Below are positions 55,791 through 64,000 of a stretch of 64,000 nucleotides of DNA, piece after piece. The notes under the pieces are model-generated. The model saw nothing but the letters and a program-made list of their open reading frames with translations, searched no databases and was not told where the DNA came from. Origin of the DNA: Pseudomonadota bacterium (GTDB lineage Bacteria; Pseudomonadota; Alphaproteobacteria; Acetobacterales; Acetobacteraceae); the NCBI GenBank assembly GCA_021780935.1, contig JAJXXT010000122.1, positions 1 to 64,000 on the forward strand, in the 5' to 3' direction. Position 1 is the first letter of the stretch. Each line of letters opens with the position of its first letter. The position numbers were made by a program, and so were the translations under genes.

Positions 55791-56737
55791 GGCACGACCT
55801 GTGCCGCGACCTGCGCCAGATGTTGCGTATAGAGAACGGCCACGGCGCAGGAGGCCAGCCGCGAGCGCCGGCTGTCGGCGCGACTGGTGAGGATGATCGG
55901 CACGCGCGCCCCCATCACGATCCCCGCGGCGTCGGCACCGCCGAGAAACGTGAGATTTTTGGCCAGCATATTGCCTGCCTCCAGGTCCGGCACCAGCAGG
56001 ACCTGGGCACGTCCGGCCACCTCCGACTCGATTCCCTTGATCCGCGCGGCCTCGGGGTCGATCGCATTGTCGAGCGCCAGCGGGCCTTCGAGCAATCCGC
56101 CGACAATCTGCCGCCGGTCTGCCATTTTGCACAGCGCTGCGGCATCAATCGTGCTTGGTATCTTCTGCGTCACAGTCTCCACCGCCGACAGAATGGCGAC
56201 CCGCGGCGGGCCGAGGCCAAGGCCGCGATGCAGATCGATCACGTTGCGGACGATGTCGGCTTTCGTTTCTAGATCGGGTGATATGTTGATCGCGGCGTCT
56301 GTGATGAACAGCGGCTCGCGATAGCGCGGCACGTCCATGATGAAGACATGGCTGATGCGTCGGCCGGTGCGCAATCCCGCCTCGTGGGCCACGACCGCGC
56401 CCATCAACTCGTCGGTATGCAGCGAGCCCTTCATCAGCAGCCGCGCGCGCCCCTCGCGCACCAGCGAGACCGCACGGTCGGCACTGGCATGGCTGTGCGG
56501 TGTGTCCTCGATCGGGCAGTCCGCGAGATCGAGCCCGGCCTCGGTCGCGACGCGGCGAATGCGCGCCTGCGGCCCCACCAGGATCGGCGCGATCAACCCT
56601 TCCCGCGCCGCCTCCAGTGCGGCACCGAGCGAGGGTGCATCGCAGGGGTGCGCCACCGCGCAGACCGTGGGCGGGATCGCCGCAGCCCTGGCGATCAGCG
56701 CGTCGTAGTGCGGATGGCGGTTCGCAGGCTGGGTCAC
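55787..56737 (-). CDS. pta: phosphate acetyl/butyryltransferase (short Pta)
   Basis: Transfers an acyl group between CoA and phosphate. The 316-residue protein is the short form without the N-terminal regulatory domain. Segments include EGLIAPILVGP, LLMKGSLHTDELMGA and VPDLEAGNMLAKNLTFLGGADAAGIVMGA, typical of the Pta/Ptb family. Coupled by overlap to ackA, it most likely supplies acetyl phosphate, although butyryl-CoA activity cannot be excluded. The frmA-like gene ends one base upstream of its start. Confidence 0.9.
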   Translation of the reverse strand: MTQPANRHPHYDALIARAAAIPPTVCAVAHPCDAPSLGAALEAAREGLIAPILVGPQARIRRVATEAGLDLADCPIEDTPHSHASADRAVSLVREGRARLLMKGSLHTDELMGAVVAHEAGLRTGRRISHVFIMDVPRYREPLFITDAAINISPDLETKADIVRNVIDLHRGLGLGPPRVAILSAVETVTQKIPSTIDAAALCKMADRRQIVGGLLEGPLALDNAIDPEAARIKGIESEVAGRAQVLLVPDLEAGNMLAKNLTFLGGADAAGIVMGARVPIILTSRADSRRSRLASCAVAVLYTQHLAQVAAQVVP

Positions 56738-56738
56738 G

Positions 56739-57848
56739 TCAGAATGCCACCACGCTGCGGATGCTTTCGCCGCGGCGCATCAGTTCGAAGCCCTCGTTGA
56801 TGCGCTCGAGCGGGAGCACGTGCGTGATCAGATCGTCGATGTTGATCCGCCCGTCCATGTACCAGTCGACGATGCGGGGCACATCGGTCCGGCCACGCGC
56901 ACCGCCGAACGCGGTACCCATCCACACCCGCCCGGTGACCAGCTGGAACGGGCGCGTGCTGATCTCCTGCCCCGCGCCGGCGACGCCGATGATGATGGAT
57001 TTGCCCCAGCCGCGATGCGCGCATTCCAGCGCCTGGCGCATGACCTTGACGTTGCCGATGCACTCGAAGCTGTAATCGGCTCCCCCCTTGGTCAGTGCCA
57101 CCAGGTGCGGCACGAGGTCGCCCTCAACCTCGCTCGGGTTGACGAAATCCGTCATGCCGAATTTTTCCGCGAGCGCACGTCGCGCCGGGTTGAGATCGAC
57201 GCCCACGATCTGCTCGGCGCCGACCATGCGCAGCCCCTGCACCACGTTGAGCCCGATGCCACCAAGCCCGAACACCACGGCGCGGCACCCGGCCTCGGCC
57301 TTCGCGGTGTTGATCACGGCGCCGATCCCCGTGGTGACGCCGCAGCCGATATAGCACACCTTCTCGAACGGCGCGTCCGGCCGGATCTTCGCCAGCGCGA
57401 TCTCTGGCAGCACGGTGTGATTCGCGAAGGTCGATGTTCCCATGTAGTGATAAATTGGTCCGCCGGTGCAACGGAAGCGGCTGCTGCCATCGGGCATCAC
57501 GCCCTTGCCCTGGGTGGCGCGGATCGCGACACAGAGATTGGTCTTGCGGCTGAGGCAGTATTCGCATTGCCGGCATTCCGGCGTGTAGAGCGGGATCACG
57601 TGGTCACCGGGCCTGAGCGACGTGACGCCAGGCCCCGTCTCGACCACCACGCCCGCTCCCTCATGCCCCAAAATGCAGGGAAACAACCCCTCGGGATCGG
57701 CGCCCGAAAGGGTGAACTCGTCGGTGTGGCAGATGCCGGTTGCCTTGATCTCGACGAGCACCTCGCCCTGCCGCGGACCTTCGATCTCGATTTCCTCGAT
57801 GCTGAGCGGTTGTTTGGCGGCGTGGGCAACGGCGGCGCGGGTCTTCAT
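56739..57848 (-). CDS. S-(hydroxymethyl)glutathione dehydrogenase (class III ADH)
   Basis: Zinc- and NAD-dependent enzyme that oxidises the glutathione adduct of formaldehyde. The 369-residue protein has the catalytic zinc site [10 protein letters not shown] and GHEGAGVV, and the four-cysteine structural zinc site [16 protein letters not shown]. The coenzyme motif is [10 protein letters not shown] and the C-terminal half has [18 protein letters not shown]. It precedes pta and ackA on the same strand, with a one-base gap. Some adhC-like enzymes also act on long alcohols, but the class III type is the best fit. Confidence 0.92.
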   Translation of the reverse strand: MKTRAAVAHAAKQPLSIEEIEIEGPRQGEVLVEIKATGICHTDEFTLSGADPEGLFPCILGHEGAGVVVETGPGVTSLRPGDHVIPLYTPECRQCEYCLSRKTNLCVAIRATQGKGVMPDGSSRFRCTGGPIYHYMGTSTFANHTVLPEIALAKIRPDAPFEKVCYIGCGVTTGIGAVINTAKAEAGCRAVVFGLGGIGLNVVQGLRMVGAEQIVGVDLNPARRALAEKFGMTDFVNPSEVEGDLVPHLVALTKGGADYSFECIGNVKVMRQALECAHRGWGKSIIIGVAGAGQEISTRPFQLVTGRVWMGTAFGGARGRTDVPRIVDWYMDGRINIDDLITHVLPLERINEGFELMRRGESIRSVVAF

Positions 57849-57878
57849 GGTGATTTCCTCAATGGCGTCAGGATGGTT

Positions 57879-58481
57879 CTATCGATCGAGCGTCTGGCCC
57901 GCGAGCCAGGCCCGGCCGCTCGCATACAGCGCCCCGACCTCCGGTCCCTTGAGTCCGGGCATGTCGTGCTTGACGGAGTAGCCGATGCGCGTCTGCAGAT
58001 AGGCGAGATGACGATATCCCTCGGGAAACTTCGCCAGCAACGCCGCGTCGAGCACCGGCACCGTGCCCGGCGTCACCGGGTCCATTCGGTCCTTCTCGTA
58101 GATTGGCTGGCGCAGCACCATGCCCCAGCCTCGCCCACGCTTCTCCAGGAAGTCGAAGAATCGCCCGGTGCAGACCACGTCGCACACCACGCCCTCGACG
58201 GCGGCGCGCTGGGAGATCGTCATTTTGGTCTGCACGACGGCCCGGCTGCCGGCGAGCTCGATGGTCATGCCGCCGAGGAAGTGCAGGATGCTGACGCCGC
58301 GCGCCCAGCCCTCACGGCTCACACGGATGAAATCCTCAGCCGATCCCTGAAACCAGGTCGCCATCATCCGCCCGTCGCGGTGCCAGACGGTGCGGAACCG
58401 CTCCCAATCCCCGGCGTCACGCCACAGAACCCAATTCTCGATCAGCTCGCGGATCACGCGCTTATCCTGGGTCTCGTCCAT
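57879..58481 (-). CDS. SnoaL/NTF2-like family protein
   Basis: 200 residues with an NTF2-like cone fold: helices at the start (DKRVIRELIENWVLWRDAGDWERFRTVWH), then DGRMMATWFQGSAEDF and strand-rich segments. Such proteins include isomerases, dehydratases and hydroxylating dioxygenase small subunits, so no reaction can be given. ATG at 58481 has GGAGGA four bases upstream, a strong site. It sits 30 bases upstream of the formaldehyde dehydrogenase gene and is probably in that operon. Confidence 0.78.
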   Translation of the reverse strand: MDETQDKRVIRELIENWVLWRDAGDWERFRTVWHRDGRMMATWFQGSAEDFIRVSREGWARGVSILHFLGGMTIELAGSRAVVQTKMTISQRAAVEGVVCDVVCTGRFFDFLEKRGRGWGMVLRQPIYEKDRMDPVTPGTVPVLDAALLAKFPEGYRHLAYLQTRIGYSVKHDMPGLKGPEVGALYASGRAWLAGQTLDR

Positions 58482-58524
58482 CGGTTCCTCCGCGGCCCTT
58501 CGATGCGAAGCCGCGCGCCCGATG

Positions 58525-59595
58525 TCAATCGTCGGTCGGTGTAGCAAGGCCGGCGAGGCGCACGCATTTGAGCATCAGGCTCGGCAGCCCTGCCTGCGCG
58601 AGCCGCGCCGCGGGCACCCGTTCCCCCGTGGCGTGGATGCGGGCAACCCGGCCCCGCAGCACCGTGATCTCAAGCTCGGCATGGGTGAAGCCGTGGCGCA
58701 CGCTACCCAGTTCCCGCCACGCCGCCTTCGCGGGTGCCATGGCCAAAGCCTCCTCCGGCTCCCAGGCCGCCGCACGCCATGGTGTTCCCGGCAGCGCCAT
58801 CATGCCGCCGAGCAGACCGTCACGCGGGCGGCGACACAGCAACACACGGTCCGTTGCGTCCTGCAGCAGGAAGTGCACGCCGAACCAGTGGGACCGCTGC
58901 TTCTTGGGCGGGCGCACCGGCAGGCGCTCCGCGATGTCACGCCCGGCACAGCCATCGCGCCACGGGCAGGCGAGGCAGGTCGGCGACGTCGGCGTGCAGA
59001 TCGTCGCCCCAAGGTCGAACAATGCCTGCGCGAAGTCGCCGGCGCGGGCGCGCGCCGCTTCCTGCTGCCCGATCACGGCCGCCGCCGCATCGATCGTGCG
59101 TTTGGCACCCGGCAGAACGTCCTCGACGCGGGCGACGCGGGCCATCACGCGCTCGACATTGCCGTCCACCGGCACCACCGGCAGGCCAAGCCCGATCGCC
59201 GCCACCGCCGCCGCCGTGTAGGCGCCCACGCCGGGCAGCGCGCGCAACGCCTCGATGTCGGTCGGGAATCCGCTCGCCGCGATGATCCGCGAGGCCGCAT
59301 GCAGGCGCCTCGCGCGGGCATAGTAGCCAAGCCCCGCCCACAACCGCAGCACCTCCTCTTCCGCCACCGCGGCCATCGCGATCGCGGTAGGGAAACGGGC
59401 CAGGAAGCGCGCGTGGTGCGGCAACACCGTCGCCACGGTGGTCTGCTGCAGCAGCGTCTCGGTCAGCAGCACCTGCCAGGGGTCCACGGCGCCGTGCCGC
59501 CAGGGCAGGTCGCGCTTGTGTCGATCGTACCAGTCGAGCAGTTTGGCGGCGGAAACCACGGAACTGGTATGACGAGCGACAGCCAATCCGTCCAT
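58525..59595 (-). CDS. mutY: A/G-specific adenine glycosylase MutY
   Basis: Removes adenine mispaired with 8-oxoguanine. The 356-residue protein has the HhH-GPD core with catalytic Glu46 in LLTETLLQQT, hairpin ALPGVGAYTAAA and Asp144 in VPVDGNVERV. The [4Fe-4S] cysteines are 200, 207, 210 and 216 (C-x6-C-x2-C-x5-C). The C-terminal NUDIX-like domain that senses 8-oxoG ends the protein. The start region overlaps the divergent DUF721 gene by up to 27 bases, so one of the two starts may be further in. Confidence 0.94.
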   Translation of the reverse strand: MDGLAVARHTSSVVSAAKLLDWYDRHKRDLPWRHGAVDPWQVLLTETLLQQTTVATVLPHHARFLARFPTAIAMAAVAEEEVLRLWAGLGYYARARRLHAASRIIAASGFPTDIEALRALPGVGAYTAAAVAAIGLGLPVVPVDGNVERVMARVARVEDVLPGAKRTIDAAAAVIGQQEAARARAGDFAQALFDLGATICTPTSPTCLACPWRDGCAGRDIAERLPVRPPKKQRSHWFGVHFLLQDATDRVLLCRRPRDGLLGGMMALPGTPWRAAAWEPEEALAMAPAKAAWRELGSVRHGFTHAELEITVLRGRVARIHATGERVPAARLAQAGLPSLMLKCVRLAGLATPTDD

Positions 59596-60111
59596 GCACG
59601 ACGCAGGATGGCGCCGCAGGCGTTGGGGGCGGTCCTGCTGCCGCTGGTACGCCCGGCGCTCAGAAAACGCGCCCCCTCCATTGCGGCCCTGCTAGCGGAG
59701 TGGGAGGCGGTGGTGGGCCCCGCGATCGCCGCCGTCACGGTGCCGAAGCGCCTTGCCGCCGGCACGCTGACGCTCGCCGCCAGCCCGCCGATCGCACTGG
59801 AGTTGCAGCACCTGGGGCCGCAATTGCTCGCGCGGATCAATGCGTATCTGGGTACCGAGGCGGCGGTCCGGCTGCGTTTCGCACCGAGTGCTGCGAGCCC
59901 CGTGCCTCGCCTGGTGCCGCCACCGCCATCGCCCGAGGACCTGGCCCGTGTCGCTGCCGCGGTGGCGCCGCTGCCGGATGGAAACCTGCGGTCGGCGCTC
60001 GAAGCCCTCGGCGCGGCGCTCGCCGCCCGGGCTGCGCGCGAGGCGACGACCGGACGGATGACAGGAATTCAACCCGCCGCCCCCTCGACGACACGGCTCG
60101 ACCCCGCTTAA
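59569..60111 (+). CDS. DUF721 (DciA-like) protein
   Basis: 180-residue protein of the DUF721 family; a related protein, DciA, loads replicative helicase in many bacteria. The conserved core runs RRRMAPQALGAVLLPLVRPA and LAEWEAVVGPAIAAVTVPKRLAAGTL. A Pro-rich linker and a variable C-terminus follow. ATG at 59569 keeps the Arg-rich lead-in; ATG at 59608 is an alternative that avoids overlap with mutY. It is followed by a DsbA-like gene, the usual alphaproteobacterial order. Confidence 0.8.
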   Translation: MTSDSQSVHARRRMAPQALGAVLLPLVRPALRKRAPSIAALLAEWEAVVGPAIAAVTVPKRLAAGTLTLAASPPIALELQHLGPQLLARINAYLGTEAAVRLRFAPSAASPVPRLVPPPPSPEDLARVAAAVAPLPDGNLRSALEALGAALAARAAREATTGRMTGIQPAAPSTTRLDPA

Positions 60112-60141
60112 GACATCTTCGCAATTTGGCCGGAGATCGCC

Positions 60142-60825
60142 ATGCAACGCCGTGCCCTGATCGCTGCCGGAGCCGCCATCGTCGTCGTGGGCGGCGGCGC
60201 CACGGCTTGGTATGAGACCCGCCCTAGCGCAAAGCCGCCGGCGCCGGCCCCCGCCAAGCTGCCGACAGCGCTGCCGTCGAGCAATCCCAAGATGGCGATC
60301 CGAGCCATCGGCAAGCCGGATGCGCCGGTGACGGTGATGGAGTTTTTTTCCCTCACCTGCCCGCATTGCGCGCGCTTCAGCCGCACCACGCTGCAGGAGG
60401 TGAAGAAGAAGCTGGTGGATACGGGCAAGCTGCGCATCGTCTTCCACGACTTCCCGCTCGACAATCTTGCGCTGCTGGCTGCGATGGTCGCCCGCACCCT
60501 GCCTGCGGACAAATACGAGCCGTTCTGCGAGGCGCTGTTTTCCTCCCAGGACACCTGGGCCTTCGCGCGCAACGTCGACAATGTCGCCGAGCTCGGCAAG
60601 ATCGCGGCGCTGTGGGGTATGCCCGACCAACAGTTCCGTGCCGCCGTCGCCGACACGCCGCTCAAGGTGGCCCTGCTGCAGCGGCAGGATGCGGATCAGA
60701 AGCGGTACGGAATCGACAGCACGCCCACCTTCGTATTCAACGGCCCAGGCGCCAAGAACACGAAACTCGTCGGCGAGATGCCATATTCGGATTTCGCCGC
60801 GGCCGTCGCCAAGGCCGCGGCGTAG
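60142..60825 (+). CDS. DsbA-family thiol-disulfide oxidoreductase
   Basis: Periplasmic, membrane-anchored or secreted. The 227-residue protein has an N-terminal hydrophobic segment (RALIAAGAAIVVVGGGATAW), a Pro-rich linker, then the thioredoxin fold with C73-PH-C76 in LTCPHCARF. The cis-proline loop STPTFVFNG is near the end. It resembles the BdbD-type DsbA found next to DUF721 in alphaproteobacteria. The next gene in that usual order is smc, but here a convergent MFS gene follows instead. Confidence 0.92.
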   Translation: MQRRALIAAGAAIVVVGGGATAWYETRPSAKPPAPAPAKLPTALPSSNPKMAIRAIGKPDAPVTVMEFFSLTCPHCARFSRTTLQEVKKKLVDTGKLRIVFHDFPLDNLALLAAMVARTLPADKYEPFCEALFSSQDTWAFARNVDNVAELGKIAALWGMPDQQFRAAVADTPLKVALLQRQDADQKRYGIDSTPTFVFNGPGAKNTKLVGEMPYSDFAAAVAKAAA

Positions 60826-60874
60826 CGCGGTCGCTGAACGGGCGCCTTCGCCCCGCCAGCTCCCGCCCCCGGCG

Positions 60875-62173
60875 CTATTCCGCCGGCCGGGCAGCGAGCG
60901 CTGGGGCGCGACCCGACGTTCGCAGCGCCACCAGCACCCCCGCCGACACCACCAGCACCACGCCCGCCAGCGACAGCGCGAGGGTGAAATTACCGGTTAC
61001 CTGACGGATGGCACCGAAGGCGAACGGCCCCGCGAAACCGCCAAGATTCCCGATGCCGTTGATGACCGCAATGCCAACGCCGGCGACCGAGGCCGGAAGC
61101 ACCTCCGACGGCAGCGCCCAGAACGGCCCGAACCGCCCATAAAAGCAGGCGAAGGAGAGCGTCAGCAGCACGATCGTGGCGCCGATCGCATGAATCCCGG
61201 AGAACTGAGCGGCGATCAAGAACAGGCCAGACAGCGCGGACATGACCACGGTGTGCCATTTCCGTTCCATCCGCCGGTCGCTGCTGATCGCGACGGCGAG
61301 CATCATCGCCGCCCCGGCGGCGAAGGGGATGGCGCTGAGCAGCCCCACACTCATGATCGACAGGCCCGCCTGCTTGAGCACGCTCGGCAGCCAGATCGTC
61401 ACGCCCCAGTTCGCGGCCAGGGCCAGGAAGTTATAGACCGCGATGATAACGATGCCGGGATGCCACATCGCAGAGAGCCAATGTCCGCGCAGCGGCACCT
61501 CTGCCGCGCGCTCCGCTTGCAGCGCCGCAACGAGGCGCGCGCGCTCGGCCTCCGGCAGCCAGGCCGCCTGCTCCGGTCGGTCGGCGATCGCCACCGCCCA
61601 GAACGCTGCCCAGACAAAGCACGGCACCGCCTCGATGATGAACATCCATTGCCAGGTGGAGTAGCGCAGCACCACGCCAGAGATCGGGTTGGCGATGACC
61701 GAGCCGAGGGCGAGGCTCATCAGGAAAATCGTGTTGGCGCGCGCCCGTTCCTCGCGGGTGAACCAGTTGCGGATCAGCACCAGGGTGGAGGTCAGCACGC
61801 CACCCTCGGCAATACCCAGGATAAAGCGGTTGGCGATCAGCTCCGCCTCCGTCCGCACCAGCGCGGTCGAGGCCGAGATCAGGCCCCAGAAGATCAGCAA
61901 GCCGAAGATCACCCACTTGGCGCTCCAGGTCGAGGAAAGCCGCCCGGCCGGCACCTGCAGCACGACGTAGCCGAAGAAGAACGTACCTGTTGCGAAACCG
62001 ATCCCCGCGTGACTGAGCGCCAGCTCCTTGCGCATTGAAGGGATCGCCATCGCGATATTGGTTCGATCAATCATCGAAATGATATACATCAACAGCGCAA
62101 TCACCAGGATGCGTACCCAGCGATTACGCGACCATCCAACCGGCTGTCCCGGCATCGCCGTTGTGGCGGACAT
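60875..62173 (-). CDS. MFS transporter, anion:cation symporter (ACS) type
   Basis: 432 residues with 12 predicted helices. The loop LSSTWSAKWVIFGLLIFWGL is of the ACS class that imports sugar acids, phthalate or similar organic anions. ITRTNIAMAIPSMRKELALS-type sequence after the first helix (DRTNIAMAIP) fits. It follows the sulfatase gene by 67 bases and is likely to import the sulfatase substrate or export a product; this is context inference. Confidence 0.9.
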   Translation of the reverse strand: MSATTAMPGQPVGWSRNRWVRILVIALLMYIISMIDRTNIAMAIPSMRKELALSHAGIGFATGTFFFGYVVLQVPAGRLSSTWSAKWVIFGLLIFWGLISASTALVRTEAELIANRFILGIAEGGVLTSTLVLIRNWFTREERARANTIFLMSLALGSVIANPISGVVLRYSTWQWMFIIEAVPCFVWAAFWAVAIADRPEQAAWLPEAERARLVAALQAERAAEVPLRGHWLSAMWHPGIVIIAVYNFLALAANWGVTIWLPSVLKQAGLSIMSVGLLSAIPFAAGAAMMLAVAISSDRRMERKWHTVVMSALSGLFLIAAQFSGIHAIGATIVLLTLSFACFYGRFGPFWALPSEVLPASVAGVGIAVINGIGNLGGFAGPFAFGAIRQVTGNFTLALSLAGVVLVVSAGVLVALRTSGRAPALAARPAE

Positions 62174-62240
62174 GGCTTACTTCCCTCCCTGGCGCAGCTT
62201 GCTCGCCGCGTCTCACATCACCTCGGCACGAACGGCACGA

Positions 62241-63704
62241 CTACAGGATTCGCGGGCTGGCTCCCGGCACCGGCGAATGGCCCAGCACCCCCCGCGCCAA
62301 CACCGCGGCGCGCCCACCGAAGGCCGCGACCCGTGCCGCCTGGTCGGAATGCGCCAGCGCGTCCGCGGCATCTGGGTCAACCACCGCCCGCAGAGCGCGC
62401 TCGCAATCACCAACGAGGCCGGCATAACCGGGGGCGGTGCCGAGATCGCGCTGTTCAAGGGGATCGCTGGCCAGATCGAAGAGCTGCGGCTTCATGCCGA
62501 CATAGTGGATGTATTTGAAATCGCCCTTGCGGATCATGAAGGCGCCGGTCGCGGCCCCGACGGCGTGATACTCGCTCATCACCGTCGCTCGCGGCGCCTG
62601 CCCGCGCGCCACATCGAACAAGTTGCGGCCGGGCAGATCCTGGTCCGCGGGCGACGGCGTGACGCCGGCGCAGGCGAGGATCGTGGGGAAGCCATCGACG
62701 AGCGAGACGGGCTCGTGGCACGCTATGCCGTGGGGAATGCCGGGCCCTGCCATGATCATCGGCACACCGACCGCATCCTCGTAAAGATTGGACTTCCCCC
62801 ACAGGCCGCGATTGCCGAGATTGTCGCCGTGGTCGCTGGTGTAGATCACCCTCGTCGTGTCGCCGAGCCCGCTCTCGCCGATCGCGCTAACAATGCGCCC
62901 GATATTAGCGTCGAGGAACGTTACCATCCCAAAATAGGCGGCGATCGCACGGCGAACCTTCGGCGGGTTGAAGGCGCGATCATAGATGATGGTCTCATTC
63001 ATCTTCGCGATGAACGGATGGGTCGGCCGCTCCTCCGGCGAATACAGCAGCGGCCAGGGCACCTGGTCCTCGGGATAGAGCGAGTAATATTCCGGGCGTG
63101 AGACCAGCGGAAAGTGCGGGCAGACCAGCGAGACAAACAGCACGAAGGGCTTGGCCGGGCGGGTTGCGCCGTCGCGCCGTGCGCGCGCCCGCAGCCAGGC
63201 GATCGCGGTCTCGGTGATCGAGTCGTCGTAGCGCTGATAGTCGCTGTCGCCGGGCCCGGCCTCCTCCGCCAGCATCAGCGAGACCTTGCGCGGCTTCATG
63301 TCGTCGCGGATCATGCCGCTGAGGTCGCCAATCCCCTCGATGACATGCAGTGGCATCACCTCCTCGGTGAAGCCGTTGTCGTCGTCGGCGGAACGGAAAT
63401 GCAGCTTGCCGATGGAAACGGCGTCATGCCCCGCCTCGCGCAGCCGATGGCCCCAGGACGGCACGCTGCCATCATAGGGGTTGCCGTTATCCCAGAAACG
63501 GATCTGGTTGACGTGCCGCCCGGTCGCGAAAGATGCGCGTGAGGGCACGCAGATCGGCGAATTACAGTAGGCGTCGGTGAAGCGCACGCCGCGTGCTGCC
63601 AGCGCGTCCAGGTTCGGGGTGCGGATCATCTCGTGGCCGTAGCAGCCGAGCACGCGGCGGCTGTGCTCGTCCGACATGATGAAGACAAGGTTTGACGTTT
63701 CCAT
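62241..63704 (-). CDS. sulfatase family hydrolase
   Basis: Type I sulfatase with a formylglycine precursor: Cys52 in SPICVPSRASFATGR (C-x-P-S-R). Metal ligands are in the N-terminal SDEH (Asp12 and neighbours) and in YTSDHGDNLGNRGLWGKS. The 487 residues fit cytosolic choline-sulfatase and phosphonate monoester hydrolase relatives; no signal peptide is seen. Maturation needs a formylglycine-generating enzyme encoded elsewhere. It is divergent from a LysR gene and precedes the MFS gene, suggesting an inducible operon for a sulfate or phosphonate ester. Confidence 0.9.
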   Translation of the reverse strand: METSNLVFIMSDEHSRRVLGCYGHEMIRTPNLDALAARGVRFTDAYCNSPICVPSRASFATGRHVNQIRFWDNGNPYDGSVPSWGHRLREAGHDAVSIGKLHFRSADDDNGFTEEVMPLHVIEGIGDLSGMIRDDMKPRKVSLMLAEEAGPGDSDYQRYDDSITETAIAWLRARARRDGATRPAKPFVLFVSLVCPHFPLVSRPEYYSLYPEDQVPWPLLYSPEERPTHPFIAKMNETIIYDRAFNPPKVRRAIAAYFGMVTFLDANIGRIVSAIGESGLGDTTRVIYTSDHGDNLGNRGLWGKSNLYEDAVGVPMIMAGPGIPHGIACHEPVSLVDGFPTILACAGVTPSPADQDLPGRNLFDVARGQAPRATVMSEYHAVGAATGAFMIRKGDFKYIHYVGMKPQLFDLASDPLEQRDLGTAPGYAGLVGDCERALRAVVDPDAADALAHSDQAARVAAFGGRAAVLARGVLGHSPVPGASPRIL

Positions 63705-63757
63705 GAACCCAGGTTGACAAGGGCTGCGCCGGCCGGGCAAGTCCGAATTGGAACATA

Positions 63758-63780
63758 GGCGATAACTTCTGGTGATCGCC
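63758..63780. promoter_or_regulatory. LysR-type operator GGCGAT-N11-ATCGCC
   Basis: Perfect six-base arms around 11 bases, with T63763 and A63775 giving the T-N11-A core of LysR-type sites. It lies 18 bases before the lysR start and 54 bases before the sulfatase start, so both promoters can be controlled from it. Confidence 0.65.
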
Positions 63781-63798
63781 ACCGCGGAGGCCCACGCG

Positions 63799-64000
63799 AT
63801 GGACATTCGTTCGGTCGACTACGTGCTCGCCGTCGCCGACCACGGCAGCCTGCGCGCAGCCGCCGCCGCCATCGGCATCACCCAGCCGGCATTGACCAAG
63901 GCAATCCGCCGCATGGAGGACGAGACCGGTGTGCGGCTGTTCGACCGCACCGCGCGCGGTGTGCGTCCGACCATCTATGGCGATGCGATGCTGCGCCACG
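63799..64000 (+). CDS. LysR-family regulator (3' end outside the window)
   Basis: The first 67 codons of a LysR-type regulator: MDIRSVDYVLAVADHGSLR, then AAAAIGITQPALTKAIRRME as the helix-turn-helix and LFDRTARGVRPT, the usual N-terminal 65 residues. GGAG is nine bases before the ATG. The ligand-binding part lies beyond the window. Divergent orientation and the T-N11-A palindrome between the genes mark it as the likely regulator of the sulfatase-MFS operon. Confidence 0.92.
   Translation, partial: MDIRSVDYVLAVADHGSLRAAAAAIGITQPALTKAIRRMEDETGVRLFDRTARGVRPTIYGDAMLRH

Overview
The window is GC-rich, densely coded chromosomal DNA from an alphaproteobacterium. The basis is a CcrM-type GANTC methyltransferase, MmcB, a seven-iron ferredoxin next to CarD, a SUV3-like helicase next to an S4 protein, and an exosortase A (XrtA) exopolysaccharide locus. 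Acetobacteraceae is my best guess; it is an inference from gene content, not a computed placement. No insertion sequence, prophage, integrase or CRISPR array was seen. Most genes sit in short operons with 1-4 base stop/start overlaps.

Layout. 1-4.8 kb: dxs, tlyA, a small unannotated 47-codon gene on the minus strand, ccrM and rnhB (housekeeping). 4.8-22.2 kb: an XrtA-type exopolysaccharide locus. It holds two glycosyltransferases, the TPR protein PrsT, a membrane sugar-phosphate transferase that starts the lipid-linked glycan, an export lipoprotein, a Wzz-like chain-length protein with its tyrosine kinase, a predicted outer-membrane barrel, an ExeA-like ATPase, a polysaccharide deacetylase, a FemAB-like protein and the exosortase. 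A tRNA-like sequence and a seven-copy 20-bp tandem repeat lie just before the export gene. No PEP-CTERM substrate is visible.

22.2-34.2 kb: a MarR regulator, an M17 aminopeptidase, HtpG, an HxlR-HlyD-MFS efflux operon, then helicase, S4 protein, fdxA and carD, ended by a bidirectional terminator. 34.2-43.8 kb: a Bax-inhibitor-like membrane protein, an ABC exporter pair, a TesA-like esterase, ThpR, a 2-hydroxyacid dehydrogenase with gamma-glutamyltransferase, a UDG-like protein, a pterin dehydratase and MmcB. 43.9-51.3 kb: a divergent EF-G paralogue lacking the usual GTPase histidine, an M20 amidohydrolase, a MarR regulator and a sugar-lactonase plus SsuABC-type importer operon.

51.3-64 kb: a second efflux operon (MarR-HlyD-MFS), acetate kinase with phosphotransacetylase and glutathione-dependent formaldehyde dehydrogenase, mutY, DUF721 and DsbA-like genes, and a sulfatase-MFS operon divergent from a LysR regulator cut by the window end. 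Several regulators have clear inverted or direct repeats over their own promoters. These operators, the tandem repeat, the tRNA-like element, the EF-G paralogue and the extended CarD are the observations most worth checking.
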